Source: Hanleya hanleyi
Lineage: Eukaryota; Mollusca; Polyplacophora; Lepidopleurida; Hanleyidae
NCBI GenBank assembly: GCA_036873755.1
Contig: JAVTVY010017218.1
Location: 1-64,000 of the forward strand
Direction of reading: 5' to 3'
DNA: 64,000 bases
Part shown: piece after piece, positions 38,101 through 53,100 of the stretch
Numbering within the stretch: the stretch's first letter is position 1
Layout of the letters: every line of letters starts with the position of its first letter
Notes under the pieces: generated by a model
The model's database searches: none
What the model was told of the DNA's origin: nothing
Seen by the model: the letters and a program-made list of their open reading frames with translations, nothing else
Position numbers and translations under genes: made by a program

Positions 38101-41100
38101 TCAATCAGTCAAGCGAACATACTAATGGTGGATGGCCTGTATCAAAAACATATATTCACGAGATGAACTGACCTTCATTTAAACTGTCAAATATGGAGTA
38201 GCCTTGTGATACACGCGCTTCTGATTGGCTGAGATATCGAGTGGTGCACACTGGCAGTCTGACGTCAGTACCTGATCCCTGTGACCTCTGCTTTGAACAG
38301 AGCAAAGCGAATCACTTGAATAGCTGACAGAGTACTTGAAGTCATCAGTGATTAGTATGTTTGACAAAGCCGGTTACCAGGGCTCCCGACAGGAGAAGAG
38401 AATGGGGGAGGGAAGGGCATGGTTGTGAGGATGTCGAAATGGTGAAAGAATGAAACTGTAAATTCAACAAAAATATTTGTAATGGCATTGTGGCGATAAC
38501 TGCCCCTTTCATATATAGACTTTGGCTGGACTCAATCCTGACAAGCTTTGGACCTCATCAGTGGATGTGTAATGAAATAAATGTCTTTTAAGGAATTACC
38601 CTTCGCAGAAATGTTGCAGTAATGAATATTCATTCAAGACATTTACAGATAACTTAGAAGGAAATCTTAGGACATACAAATGCACATATATCACTCTTAG
38701 TAACTTATTAAATGCTTTACTCCTTGAACATCATCAATGGGTCATTCAAAGAAACTCCAAATTTCATCATCCGCATCTTCCAGATTCTTGATTGGTTGAT
38801 TCAAATTTTTGAACATAATTGTGTAAATGCTATTGGCTCATTGGACTAAGTGAAAGAACATCCTGCCAATCAAAGTAGTTCATACGCTTCCTGGAAAGTT
38901 TTTAAAACTCATGGAATTTAATTGCTAACCTGGAAAGTCCTGGAAAATGCTTAAAGTGATCGTAAACCATCAAGTAAAGTTTCCATCAAAGGAAAGACCA
39001 TTGCAAACAGTGTGGGAAAATATTTATTGTAATTTTTGTATGATTTTATTACACAGAGTAAACTGCAAATAAAGCATGGTATTCTATGGTGGTCTGTTGC
39101 AATCATATTTAGGTCCATATTTACTGCCTTCATGGCCTTAATACATATATTTCAAACTTTGTATGCACTTTCCAATGCTTGTTTCAAGCTTAAAGGTGAA
39201 ATGCAAAGGTTTTCAATATTTTCATTTATATATTCTTCGTGGGCTAGTTAATGATGGAAATATCAGCCTATTTATTTCGTTTGGTTTTATTTGAAGTATT
39301 TTGTCTCCTGGTAGCTTTTGAAAAGTGCTTCAAAGTTGGCATCTCAAGCCCGGCCAATTTGAGAAATGAAATCCGCGTCGCTTATCTGCCCTTGTTTGAC
39401 GCTGTTTTGTGACGTCACATCAGACCACCTGGCCGAGCGTCAATACTTGTAACGTTCAGTCTCCGGGCGGCTGGTCTGACGTGATGTCACAATCAAGGAA
39501 AGATAAGCGATGACGTTTTGCAAATCTGAATTCAGCTGTGCTAGGAGTATCAACTTTTAAAAAGATTCTAGCAGACAAAATAATTTAAATTTAACTAAGT
39601 GAATCAGATAGACTGGTATTTCTATCATTATTCAAGCTATATAAAAGGTAAAGAGGAGAATCTAAAAACCTTTGCATTTCACCTTTAAGATGTGACTGTA
39701 TACTTTGAGTTTCAACACAGACTCACTGTTCCAGTGTGCATGTTTCACCAAAATCTGGGAGGTTAAATGCAAGATTCAAATTGACATGTCACGTATGAGT
39801 TACCATCTCCCAGATTTTGGTGAAACATGCACATTGGAACAGTGAGTCTGTGTTGAAACTCAAAGTATACACACCTTGAGCTTGAATCAAGCATTGCAAA
39901 GTGCATTTACAACTTGAAATATATGTATTAAGGCAGTGTGACGTCACTGCACCTAGATATGATTGCAACAGACCCCCATAGAATACCATGCTTTATTTGC
40001 AGTTTACTCTGTGTAATAAAATCGTAAAAAATTACAATAAATATTTTCCCACACTGTTTGCAATGGTCTTTCATTTGATGGAAACTTTAAATATGCTGTA
40101 AATATATGAACCCCGTGTTTTGTACATTGACAGCATGCTGTGGAGTCTCAGTTCAAGGAAAAGATGAATGCCCTTTTTGGATACTTGTGCACTCCGGGTA
40201 AATCTCTGACTGACGACAACATCCGTAACCTTATGTTTGGGGACTACATGAAGTCCAAGGATGAGGAGAGGCTATACGATGAGATAGAAAACATGGATGA
40301 ACTAAGAGAGGCGAGTTTAAAAAAACTTAATATCTGCTTTTCTCGTCTATTTTAAAATGTCTCAATAACGTGGACATGACAGACTAAGCAATTGCAGACA
40401 GCTGTATTCTTTACAGTAGATTATGAATGCTTTTCAGGATTTCTATAATGCATGGATTTTGTCTTTTACTTCAGTCATATTGAATCGTATTAAGTAATAT
40501 TTAAAATATATTTTGATTGTTAACTTCTTATTGTTAATTTAGTCATGTATCTGTGTCGGATGGAGGGCTCCTTGAGAGCACAGAGGTTGAAATTACCACC
40601 CTCTATAAAATAAAGTTGGAAAAAAAAAATCCCCATATGGAAGATGATTGACGAGTCACACTTCAAGGAGATTGAGAAATAATTGGTTTGAAAACTCCTG
40701 GGTAATTCTTAGAAATTCAGGAAAAATGAAATTGTCTTGGAAAACAATTTTCTTTTGAAACATTCCTGTATTGTTGTCATCTCCGGGCTGGAAACAATTA
40801 GTGCTGACCTGTCGTTCAAGTTGCCAGCAGGTTATCTCCCCCAGAAAATCAGCAACCTGTCTTCAGGTCCCACTAAACATGACAACGTTGAGTGTGACAT
40901 GACAGGTCATCACCTCAAATTGCATGGTAACCTGTATATATAGGTTACCATCTCAATCCTTCTTATCCCTGTTATCTGGTGATGCTGTTATGCCTCCTGG
41001 AAAGTCCTTAAAACTCCTGGAATTTAATTGCTAACCTGGAAAGTCCTGGAAAATGCTTAAAATGCTCCAGAAACTCCTGGAATAACTACACTTTTGTCTT

Positions 41101-44100
41101 CTGGGAGAACCAGCGATCTGATACCACGACTTACTGTGCCACAATTTGTTCCTGAGCTTTGTTAATTTGTTCATCTTTGGTACGAGTTATTGTACTAAAG
41201 ACTCCTGGGAAAATAAAATTATTGACCTGGAAACTCCTGGATTTTTTTCCTGCTGTAAGTGTATGAACCCTGCTTTTATATTGTTCTCAATTCATATTAG
41301 ATTATTGGGAGTTACCTCCCCTTAATATCACGTCGCCAAAGATTTTTGTAATGTGATGTACATGTCTATGTCTTTGAGAACAGATCAAGAGATAATAACA
41401 ATTAATTTCAATTCAATGATGTTCGAGATTTTTGAATAATTTCAGATGATCGAGGGTTATCTAGAGGAGTACAATGTGATGAGTAAAGCTCCCATGGACC
41501 TGGTTATGTTTGGTTTTGCTATAGAGCATATATCACGGATCAGTCGCGTCCTCAAACAGCCCAATGGACACTGTCTCCTCGTTGGTAAGACTAGAAAAAT
41601 TATCAGCTCGTGCAAAAGTATGCGAGAGAGAGAGAGCGAGAATTAAGCTTTAACATTGCTTTCAGCAATATTTCAGCTATATAGCGAAAGTATGCAAGTA
41701 TAATAAGTATCACTGCATGCGTGTCGCCAGGATTTTTCGAGAGGGGTCGTTTCCTATGATGACATATTAGACATGTTAGAGAGCCTAGTTCTGTGTTGTC
41801 CAACATTCATGACATAAGAAAATAACACTGTTGAGCACTGAGAGGGGTCATTCGCACCCAATGACCCCTGTTAATGACGCCCTTGCACTGCATCTGAAGA
41901 TCCACGGTAAATCCTCTAATAATTTAACCACAGGAAGTGAAAATTTTGACCATAAAATCAGGGGGATGAAATTGACAAAATGGTTCCAAAATCCTGCGGG
42001 GTAATATATATATTTTTTTTTATTAGTTGGATGACTTTAGAGGGTGATCAAATTTATTGAGAACGACTGATTGAATTTTGTCCTCAAAATTGGGGGGATT
42101 GATTTAACAGGGTGATTGAATTGTTACAAGATTAGAAGATAAAACGTAATTATAAGACCACATGAAAAAGCTAATGCATAAAATGCTTTACAGGTACTTA
42201 GAGAGACCCCCCTTGCTCAGAAAAAGCATTAACAGGAACGCATGCATATCCAGAGAATGAGAGAAGCAAGGTTTTTGCTGTATTTTGAGATTTTGTAAAT
42301 GTGTTGTCAGGTATTGGAGGGAGTGGTCGACAGAGCGCATCCAGACTAGCGGCCTTCATGTCCGACTTTGAGCTCTTCCAGATAGAGATAACAAAGACAT
42401 ACACGGTGGTGGACTGGCGCGATGACCTGCGACGTATGATGAGACGTGCTGGGGACGACGGCGTCTCCATGGTCTTCCTGTTTGGAGACCACCAGATTAA
42501 GGTATTGATTTGTGTTATTATAGTGACCTACAAAATGAAACATTCAACCAGAGAAATTTTTTGTGAATGGCTGCATGATTCCACACTTTTTTGTAAAAAT
42601 TTTGAAAGTTCTGATCATGTCCCAAAACATCTGCCATACTGGAGGGTTCAGGTCAAATTATAATGTGGCAAATGGGAGATAATTCAATCTAAAAATCTGA
42701 ATTTTATTATTAAAGTTTAAACATAATTTGATATCCAATTGGAGGAGATGCTTCACTAAAATCGGGAACATTGGTGCCCAGGTTGAGGAAATCAGCTCGG
42801 GAAGTTGCCGGATTTGGCAACATGGTAAAATTCGGCAACATTCTATTTCCGAAGTAGGCATCTTTTGCCTTTGCTGAAGTAATGTGTAGTCCTCAAAATA
42901 TCTTCAAGTATGTGTTTTGAGTTCTTGAATGCTCTTTTTTTCTTTTCTCAGGATGTATCATTTCTGGAAGATATCAATATGATATTGAATACAGGGGACA
43001 TCCCAAACTTATATGACAACGAGGAGAGACTGGAGATCATAGAAAAGGTAAGTTCTTGAATATGGGGAAAATACAGTAATCCCTCTAATAATTCAATCAC
43101 AGGAAGTGAAATTTTTCATGATGAAATATGGGGGTGATCAAATTTATTAGAACAGGAAGTTAACAAAATGATTCAAATTCATGCATATAATCGGTTATTT
43201 CTTATCATTTCAATGATTTGAGACGGCGATCAAATTTATTAGAATAGCCGATTGAATTTGTCCCCAAAGTTGGGGTGGTCGAATTTTAGATAGGGGGATT
43301 GAATTATTAGAGTTATTACCGTACCCACGATACTGGGCTCCTGCACATACATGACATGTGTAGAAACTTAATATGTAGAAACAGAAACTCAAACAGTGCA
43401 GGCCAAATCCACTGGAGTTAACATGCAATGTAATGGAAAAATAATCCCTCCTAGCTTGTTTATTGCATATCCCTCTCTAGAATGATGCTACTCAGGCTTT
43501 CATCTGAAGTGAGAACATCCATTCCATGAACAAGTTATGTGGGATAATCCATTATGACATAATAAATAAAATATTAATATATTATTCATGATATATATTT
43601 AATTAAGAAAGTTGATCAGTTCATAAGGCAAGGGCTTATTTCATCTGCAATACTAAAGTGCTGGAGACTGAAAACAAAAATACGGCACTATTAATATTTG
43701 TACATTTTTACACCAAGAGTGTTCATTTTCCTACGAAGTAGGCTCTCATTTGGAAATTGTCCGGTAATGAGTCAGTCAGTCCATCCGAATCCTTTCGTGG
43801 GCAAAATAAGGAGAACCGTTGACATTTAGAACCTTGATTTTTGACATGAAGGTGCATTAGGGGACTGTTACCAGCAGGTTCTGAGCTGACCTACTTTTGA
43901 TGAAAATCACTGGTGATTTTTGATGAAAATCACTGGTGATTGTGACTTGGGCAGTGCCCATCTTAATATAGGCAGGATTTCAACTGGGGGTGGGGATTTC
44001 CAAGAGTTCAGTTCGCGTCAAGAGTCCTAATGCCTACCCTACTTCGTAGGTCCTGTGACGTTACTCACACTGCTCATGTGATATATTACAGATGCAAATT

Positions 44101-47100
44101 CTGACACAAAAGGAGAAATCCAACCTGGAGATAACCCCGTTAAACATGTATAACAAGTTCATTGAGCGGATCAGGCGTAATCTTCACGTGGTATTGGCCT
44201 TCAGTCCCATCGGTGATGCATTCAGGAACCGTCTTCGTATGTTCCCATCCCTCATCAACTGCTGTACTATCGACTGGTTCCAGGTGAGTTACGTGTTTTG
44301 AATATTCAGAGCTGGCTATTGGCAGGTTTTTTGAATTGGCGCCTAGAATATGTTTTTAAGCGATCAAATTATTAGAGATTTTAGATTCTAGTAACCAATA
44401 AAATTTGGATCTTCAGGACCTCCTTGAACATGCTTGAACTTTAATTTCAGCTACAAGTACTTCAATTATATGTGGTCCTTAGACATTTTAAAGAGTGGAT
44501 TAGTAGAATTATTCATGCAGATATAATCTTCAAATAACTACGGTAGCAATATTTGTCCTGAAATTCTGTAAATCAAGTATAAATCCCTGTTCCATAAACA
44601 ATTTAATCAAGTTTAAATAATTTCATAAGTGATAGATTTGATCCACTTGTCCACAGGCATGGCCAGACGACGCCTTGGAACTGGTTGCTCATAAGTTCCT
44701 GGATGATGTGGAGATGTCTCAGGAAGTGAGGGAGGAAACTGTGGTAATGTGTCAGCACTTTCACCAGAGTGTCCGAGCTCTCTCAGGAAGGTATTGGATT
44801 TACCGCATATACTTCTCAGCAGAAATCAAACTCATTTTGAAGAGCACTGTTTGCGGAGTGGGATTATTGCTTCAGCTTGGACTTTCAGCTGAGCGTCCTT
44901 GTCTATTTGACACATTTTAGCAGTGTTTATTTTCATCTATCAATGGTTTATCTCAGACCAAGGAAGCCCTGGAAGAAACCACCCCATGTCTCTGTTTCAA
45001 AACATTAACGAAAGCGGGTGGTAGGGATAGGAACATGAACAAGTAGATTGTTGGTTATAGTGTTGGTTTTGACAGGGTTCTGGTTTATCAAGGTTCAAAA
45101 TACCTCAAATTTGAGTATTGGGACCATGGATAATGTCAGTATTGAGAGGTTGGTCGGTTTACCCAGGTTTCGGTATTCACAAGTTTCACTGTATACAGAA
45201 CACACTCTTTACAACAACATTCATTCTAACAAAACAATCTTAAAAAAGATGAAGTTTCCAGACACAACTACCTTAAAACAAATTCTCTATTCATTATAAC
45301 ATCAAATTCAATATAACCATAAATTGGCCATGGTCATTTTAACAAGGGTTGACAGTGTTGGTATCATTTCCCCATTTCAGGTATTATGACTCAATGAGAC
45401 GAGTTAACTACGTCACACCTACATCATACCTGGAATTGATCAAAACATTCAAAAACTTACTGGCCAAGAAACGACTGGAAATACTCACTCTGAAAGATCG
45501 CTACTCAGTCGGACTGGAGAAACTGGAGTTCTCAGAACAGCAGGTAAGCTGGTGTGAGGCCACAGCAACTTTATGTTTTGTTTCACAGGTTTTGTTTCAC
45601 GGGTGGAGGCAATACTATTTTGACATAATGGACATGGCCAGATGAGTGGAAACTCATCTACCTGCTTCAAAAAAGGGGTGAACTTCAAATGTTGAGCTTT
45701 ATTTTTATTATCGCCTGCAACCTTGAAAAAAAAAATAAAACTGTCCGTGAAACAAAAAATAAACTTTGTGTGACCTAACAACTGATGTGGATGCCGAAAT
45801 AACATGAGACAGAATGAGACAAAAACTGACAAGTTTGTTCTGCCCTTCTGGCTCATGATAGACTAAAATGGATTTGTGGGAAAATAGTACTCTTTCCCCC
45901 GAGATGTATTGCACCATTACCACAACATGTAATATTCACGATCGCTTTCAGAATCTATGGAATATATAGGTATGATATAACCTCTTAATTCAGATTAAAA
46001 ACACTGCCGTGTCAATTCTATAGCATCAAATCAACCCTTTCTTATCACCATCAGCCCCCCTCCCCCACCTCAAACATGTAAAAAAGTATAATTTTTTTTT
46101 ACAATTTCTCTCGTTAAATTGTATAAATTACACATTTTATCTCACTGTTTTACCAAAATAATGTTCTTAAACCTGAGTCAAACTCTTGTTTGATATCATG
46201 TTTTTATTTACAGGAAATATGGTTGAAGACTGATGCTTCTAGTAATGCAAAGAAAATGGTTTTTCATGCAAATTGTAATAAACTAGTGCTTTGGTTGGCT
46301 AAAAAAGTTGGATATATTTGTTATATGCGAAAAATAGATAATAAAAAAACTACCCCACTCATCATTAAAAAAAAAAAGCCTGCGAAGCTAGAAATTAATT
46401 TTATTCAGCCTTGGCAAGGTGGAAACTTCACAGGTGGATGTTAATGCTATCAAAGATGAGTTGTATACTGAACGTTTATCCTGGTTTGTAGATCAATGTG
46501 ATGCAGCAGGAACTAATGGAGTTGAAACCTAAGCTCATACAGACCAGCATAGAGACAGAGGAACTCATCAAAACCATTGAGAATGAAACAGCAGAGGTCG
46601 AGGAGGTCAAGGCCGTTGTTGAGACAGACGAGGCCACCGCTAACAAGTCTGCCAATGAGGCCAAGGGCATCAGAGTGAGTATGCACGGCACTGAATGATT
46701 TGACATTATCAGTTCATATTTTGTATGAGAGGATAAATGCTATCATGAAAACACGCGATAACATCTCTCGAAACCTGAAGAAAGCACAATATTGGATCGG
46801 GCACATCATTGGGTCAGGCACATTATTGGGTCAGGCACATTATTGGGTCAGGCACATTATTGGGTCAGGCACTTTATTGTCAGGCACATTATTGGGTCGG
46901 ACACATTATTGGGTCGGACACATTATTGGGTCGGACACATTATTGAGTCAGGCACATTATTGGGTCTGACACACAGACACATTATTGGGTCAGACACAGT
47001 TTTGAGTCAGGCACATTATTGGGTCAGACACAGAGTCGGGCACATTATAGAGTCAGACACATTGAGTCGGGCACATTATTGGGTCGGACACACAGACGCA

Positions 47101-50100
47101 TTATTGGGTCAAACACATTATTAAGTCAGACACATTATTGGGCCGGACACATTATTGGGTCAGACACATTGTTGATTCGGGCACATTATTTGGTCAGGCA
47201 CATTATTGGGTCAGACACATTATTGAGTCAGGCACATTTTGGGGCCAGCGACTAGTCAGATCTGGTGGTGCAGCTCAACGTTCAGGATAATCTCTCAAGC
47301 TGAATGTGTCAATTCTTCAGTGGGCCAAGCAATATTTATCTTAGCATTAGGCTATTCTATGGATGAACAACTTCTTTATTGCTCTTGTGTTAACATTTTG
47401 TTGGAGATACTTCCAATTGCTTTTGAGAATGATATTATCTCTAACAAAATGTTGTTATCCTTCAAATAGTCTTGTGTTATATATACCGACTTATATATGC
47501 ATATTGAAAAAAAATATAAAAAATAGCTACCTTGACTGATCTGAAACATTTCACATTATATTTTTTTCCTCTTACAGGATGAATGTGAGGCTAAGTTAGC
47601 CATCGCCATGCCTGCTATGAATGCTGCCATCTCGGCCCTGAACACCCTCAAACAGAATGATATCACCATAGTGAAGACCATGCAGAACCCACCTCAGGGA
47701 GTTAAAGTGGTCATGGAGGCTGTCTGTATTATGAAGGTATCGCAGTGACGGCACATATACTTCATTCTACTCAACATGAGAAAGTACTGTACAATTGTAT
47801 GGAATAGTTGATAAAGAGTTTTACTTTAACATGGCAGTGTGACTAACGTCACAGGACCTACGCAGTAGGGTTTGATATGATTTGAGTGTGTACTCGAGAG
47901 ATGACTTGGGGGCCATATGTGCTACCGTGAGAGAATTTATTTAGCAGTCTCTAATTGACAATGGGTACTATTAACTTCCCAGGTGTCACCGCTGGAGAGT
48001 CATTAGTGTAGCAACTATTATCGCCCTCAGTTACTATTACCCTGGACACTGATCAACCCAGCAGTACAGCACAAGGTCACCTATCCAAGTCTTGACCGGA
48101 CTCAAAGTCGCTTAACTTCGGTGATTTTACGAGAACTGGTGTGTCCAACGTGATATGCTGTATCGGGGAACCTTCAAAAGTCACAAGGAAACATACAGCC
48201 AAGAGTTCCCGATGGGCATGACAGTGCTCTCGCTAAGCCATCAATGAATAATAAAAAATAATTATAAATCAAATTTTCATCACAATTCGGTCAGCTCAGA
48301 ACTTGCTGGTAACAATGCCCTAATGCACGTTCAGGCCAAAAATCAAGGTTCTAATGTCAACAGTTCTCCTTATTTTGCCGACGAAAGGTTTCGGATGGAC
48401 TCACTCACTCACTCACTCACTCACTGACTACCGGACAATTTGCAGGTGTTTCAATGGGCTGGATATAAAAGGCCTGTTATTCAATATCCTGAAGAAAATT
48501 AATTGAAAATACAGGAGGAGACTGATTCTGCATGTTGGTGTATATTTCGACATATATCCTGAGTCACCCTCCTGCTATATTATGCTAAAGCTAATCCATG
48601 TAATAACCTTCAATTATTTTACTATAATATAAAATTATGTTCAACAAAGAAAGTAATTGCAGCACATATCATGAAACCTTTTCTCAATCAAATTTTGTTT
48701 ACCCTATTGGGGAATTCGTGACATAAGTAGATTTTGATGTAGTATTTGCAGGAGGAAATGTCAGGGCTGCCATACTTGATAATAAATTAAATCTTTTTTT
48801 TCAGGGTATTAGACCAGAGCGGAAGATTGATGCAAATGGTAAACAAACAGAAGAGTACTGGGTTCCTGCTAAAAAGGTAATGTATTATCAAAGTGGTAGT
48901 AGAGGTATGTTATCCAGACTCCAATCTCCAAACTTTCTCTTTTTATGGAAGCTGATTTAGGTGGCTGAGTGGTTTAGACACTTGCATTCTGTGGGGCTTA
49001 ATTTGGTGCCAAAGTATGAGGGGCACGGTTAAGTCCACCATAAGACACACTCATCCAGCACTGGCAAAATGGCAACCAGACAAAATGACAACCAGACAAA
49101 ATGGAAACGGACAAAATGGCAACCAGACAAAATGGCAAATGGACAAAATGGCAAATGAAAAATTGGCAAACTGACAAAATGGCAAACGGACGAAATGCCA
49201 ATCAGACAAAATGACAACTGGACACAATGGCAGTGGACAAAATGGCAAATGAACAATTGGCAACTGGACAAAATGGCAAGAGAACAAAACGGCAAGTGGA
49301 CAAAATGTCAACTTGAACTGACAAACTGGAAATATTGCATCAGTTTGCATTATACAAAATTCAAACTATCTTGATGCTTTCCATGGAGTCATTTAGTGGC
49401 TTTTCCTTAGAGGGTGAGGTTTTATTTAACTAATGAACAAAATAACATATAGTTAGACTTTTATTAGACATTCTCATTATCATTAGAGAGATTGATCCAC
49501 CAGAAAGAGTCCCGTGTGGCTTGATTCATATAAATATGTCCATTGCCATTTTGTCCATTGCCATTTTCTCTGTTGTCATTTTGTTCTGTACTCCATAAAA
49601 ACAGATTATATCAAAGTTGATTGCAATGCATCTTCCAGTTCTGAGGCAGTTGATTGGTTGATTCAGATTTTCGAAAAGAAATGCGTTATTTCATTGGCTC
49701 ATTTGGTATGGCCAATCACAGAGTTTTACTGTAAAGGTTCATTGAGGATTAAACTGCATGCACATCGTGGTTCACATTTGTCACTGTTTCATCCTAGATG
49801 TTAGGCGACATGAAATTTCTGGAGTCTCTGAAGGAGTATGACAAGGATCACATTCCAGTGTCCACCATGAAGAAAATACGAGAGAATTACATCAGTAATC
49901 CAGCCTTTGACCCGGCCATCATCAAGAATGTCTCGTCCGCCTGTGAGGGGCTCTGTAAATGGGTCCGTGCTCTTGATGTTTATGACAGCGTTAACAAGGT
50001 AACCATTTTAATAAAGTCAGGACCACACCATCACAATTCTGTCACAATCAAGCAAAAAATTCAAGAACATTGCACTGACCTCACTTTTTCGGAGTCAGTT

Positions 50101-53100
50101 TTGTGATGGAACTGGCATCAAGCTATTCTGATATCTGACCTTCCAGGCGAATGAGCTTGTGTACAGTCACGAAGGTCTCCCCGGACTCGCAGCTGAGTCA
50201 CAAGCGATCTGTTTCAATTAACCATCAAGTTTTTTTGAATTCAAGGACACATGATCTCAAATGGCCACATCTACAGACATGGTCACCCTGCTAAAGGAAT
50301 CACAAGTTGTAAATGAATGTCATTGCTAAAATTATATTATTAACAATTTCTCTAATGTCCGCAACAACTCGCTTTATGATCGCTGCATATTCTTTGATCG
50401 AATGTTCATAGACTATCACGACTACCAGGTGCATATCAATGCTATATTGAACTGTCTTACATAATTCTGTCATGGACACTTTTGACCCTAGTTTTCTCTC
50501 TAAATTCCTGGTTATATTCTAGCCTCACTGAATCTGATATATGGGGGGTGCTATGGTGTTACCCTTATTAATAAATGCATATTATTTCTAATTTTAACCC
50601 TTTTATAAGGCTAGCTGTTTAAAACTTGATCCCCCAATAACAGCATTATAGAGCGGTTACCAACGTTTTTCCAAAAATCCTAACTTACAATGGAATACCA
50701 TCAGAAAGTAGATCAGATTTGGTCTCTACACACTCGTCCGCAGTGAAAATTCTTTGGACGGGCGGTAGTTAGAGAGCTAAAATCAAATTGAAATACCTAG
50801 ACCATGCATAATTATAATTGCAGTCATCTTCAGGGATAAATTATAACATAGTTATATTCCTACATGTACATTGTGAAATGGTTCGGGTGAGAATCAAACT
50901 CACAACTTCGGGGATACCATTCCACTGCTTTACCTACTGAACCATTTATTCCACGCTTATTGCTGTGATAACAAATGAAATTTGGATATTTTTGAAGATA
51001 CAAACATTCGACTAATAATCGCAGTCATCTGTAGGGATAAATTATAGTACAATTAGCGAGCTGTTCCGGACTGGACTCGGTATCCGAGCCAGTATTTTCT
51101 GGTTTAGGTGTTTCACAATGTAGGAATATAATTATATTAAAATGCATATTTATAAAACTAGAGTGCAATGACAAATACCTCCATTTCAAATTTCAAAATG
51201 AAGTCCTGTATTTTCATTGGCTCCTTTATCTGGTCCATTGAGCCAATCAAAGAGTTCTCTTGGTTTGTCTTCAGGCGTTGCATGGTTTAGATGGGTTTGA
51301 CTTGACCTGATATGTGTCTGTTTGAACAGGTGGTGGCTCCCAAGCAAGAAAGTTTGAAGAAGGCAGAAGGGATTTTTACAGAACAGATGGCCAAGCTGAA
51401 GGAGAAAAGGGCAGAACTGAAAATCGTGACGGATAAATTGGGACTACTTGAGGACAGCTTCCACACTAAACTCCAGGAAAAACAGGTCTGAGTGTCACCA
51501 TGCTGTAGTTTGGGATTTGTGTTAATTTTTGCCGAACGTTACGGTAATTTTCTACCATAAAATCAAGCGGTTATCAAATTTATTAGAACAAGATGTTGAA
51601 AAAATACTTCGAATTCATGCATATAATCATTATTTTCTCATAATTTTAATCACTTCAAAGGGTGATCGAATTTATTAGAACAGCCAATTCAATTCCTTCC
51701 GGGGATTGACCTGGGATGTCATTGTGCACACCGCAGGTCATGGTAAGAATAAGCCTCAGCTTCTCAGAAAGCTTGTCATGAGAGGCGGCTAACTGAGGCA
51801 CCTGTGGGGTTCCCGGGTGTGAAAAGAAATAGGACCCCACCCGTGGAGTTTCCAAGTGTAAAAAGGAATAGGACCCTATACCCATGGAGTTCCCGGGTGT
51901 GAAAAGGGATAGGACCCAACGTCATGATATGACTGAAATATAGTTGAAAGTGATGTTAAATCATTGACTCGCTCATTTCTTGTCCCCATAATTGGGGGTG
52001 ATTGAATTTTGATAGGGGGATTGAATTATTAGATCGATTTTGTTAATCCATCCAAATGTTCATTGCATGTCAAAAGATTGCAACGTCTGTTTGGGATAAC
52101 CATCACACAACAGAAAGGCAAACCTGAAACTATTATGTTTTTATGCTCTGATCATAGTTCCTGAGATACAATGTTGTCGTTATATAAAACTGATCTTGTT
52201 TCATAAATCTATCGTCATCTCATGGTTTTCTGTTTAGTTCCACTGTTAAAATCCGATGTTCAATTTCAGGACTTGGAGAACAACATTGAACTGACAAAGG
52301 TGAAGATAGAGAGAGCAGAGAAGTTAATCAGTGGTCTGGGTGGTGAGAGAGACAGATGGACCTTGGTGAGGAAGGAATTACAGCTCACATAGAATATTTC
52401 ATTGAGACAGTTGCAATTTTTTGTGAGTAGTGGAGATGATTGTCACGTACCAAAACTGAGGTCAAGGTCGCAGATGTCAGATTATTGTGCCCTTAAATTC
52501 AGGAAATCATTGAAAACTGCTAATGTTTTGTGAGTGGATCATTGGGGGAAAGGATGTCACACAACAAATTGAGGTCAAGGGCAAAGGTCTCTATGACCCC
52601 AAAAAGTGGAAAATCAATACAAAACGTGTGGGTTTTTTTGTGTCAGTAGAAGGAGAAGATGTGTCACATACAAAATTGAGGTCACAGTCAAAGGTCAAGG
52701 TCACTGTGACCTCAAATTCGGGAAATCGTTTCTCCTCGAGCTTTTCTTTGTTTCAACCATTGTATTATCCCCCAACCTCATAGCCCTGTATATCCTGAAA
52801 CCTTCGCAATATCACACTATAGTATCCTGCCAATTAATGCTCAGGGGAGTTGCCCCACCCTCAGGGTACAGCCCACTTGATATGTGGTGTGTTCCACTCC
52901 AATCTAGGTAAACGAAGGTGATAAATCGGGAAATACCATCTAGACGTAACACTATGAAAACTTTGTGTGAAATGTTTGCCGATATTCTACGAGATCCCAT
53001 AAAAAGCCAATCACGACAATTTCTCTCTTTTTCTTTCTGACAATGATTGATATTTAGTTCACGGAGATTAACACCTTCGCATGGCACAAACTTTTGATAT

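Noticed and set aside
46700..47255. Several open frames with IGSGTLL-type repeats
   Set aside because: Products of a 17-bp minisatellite read in three frames.
50877..50947. Functional tRNA gene on the minus strand
   Set aside because: A- and B-box order is right, but the acceptor stem is not convincing and the flanks are repeat-like; taken as a SINE head.
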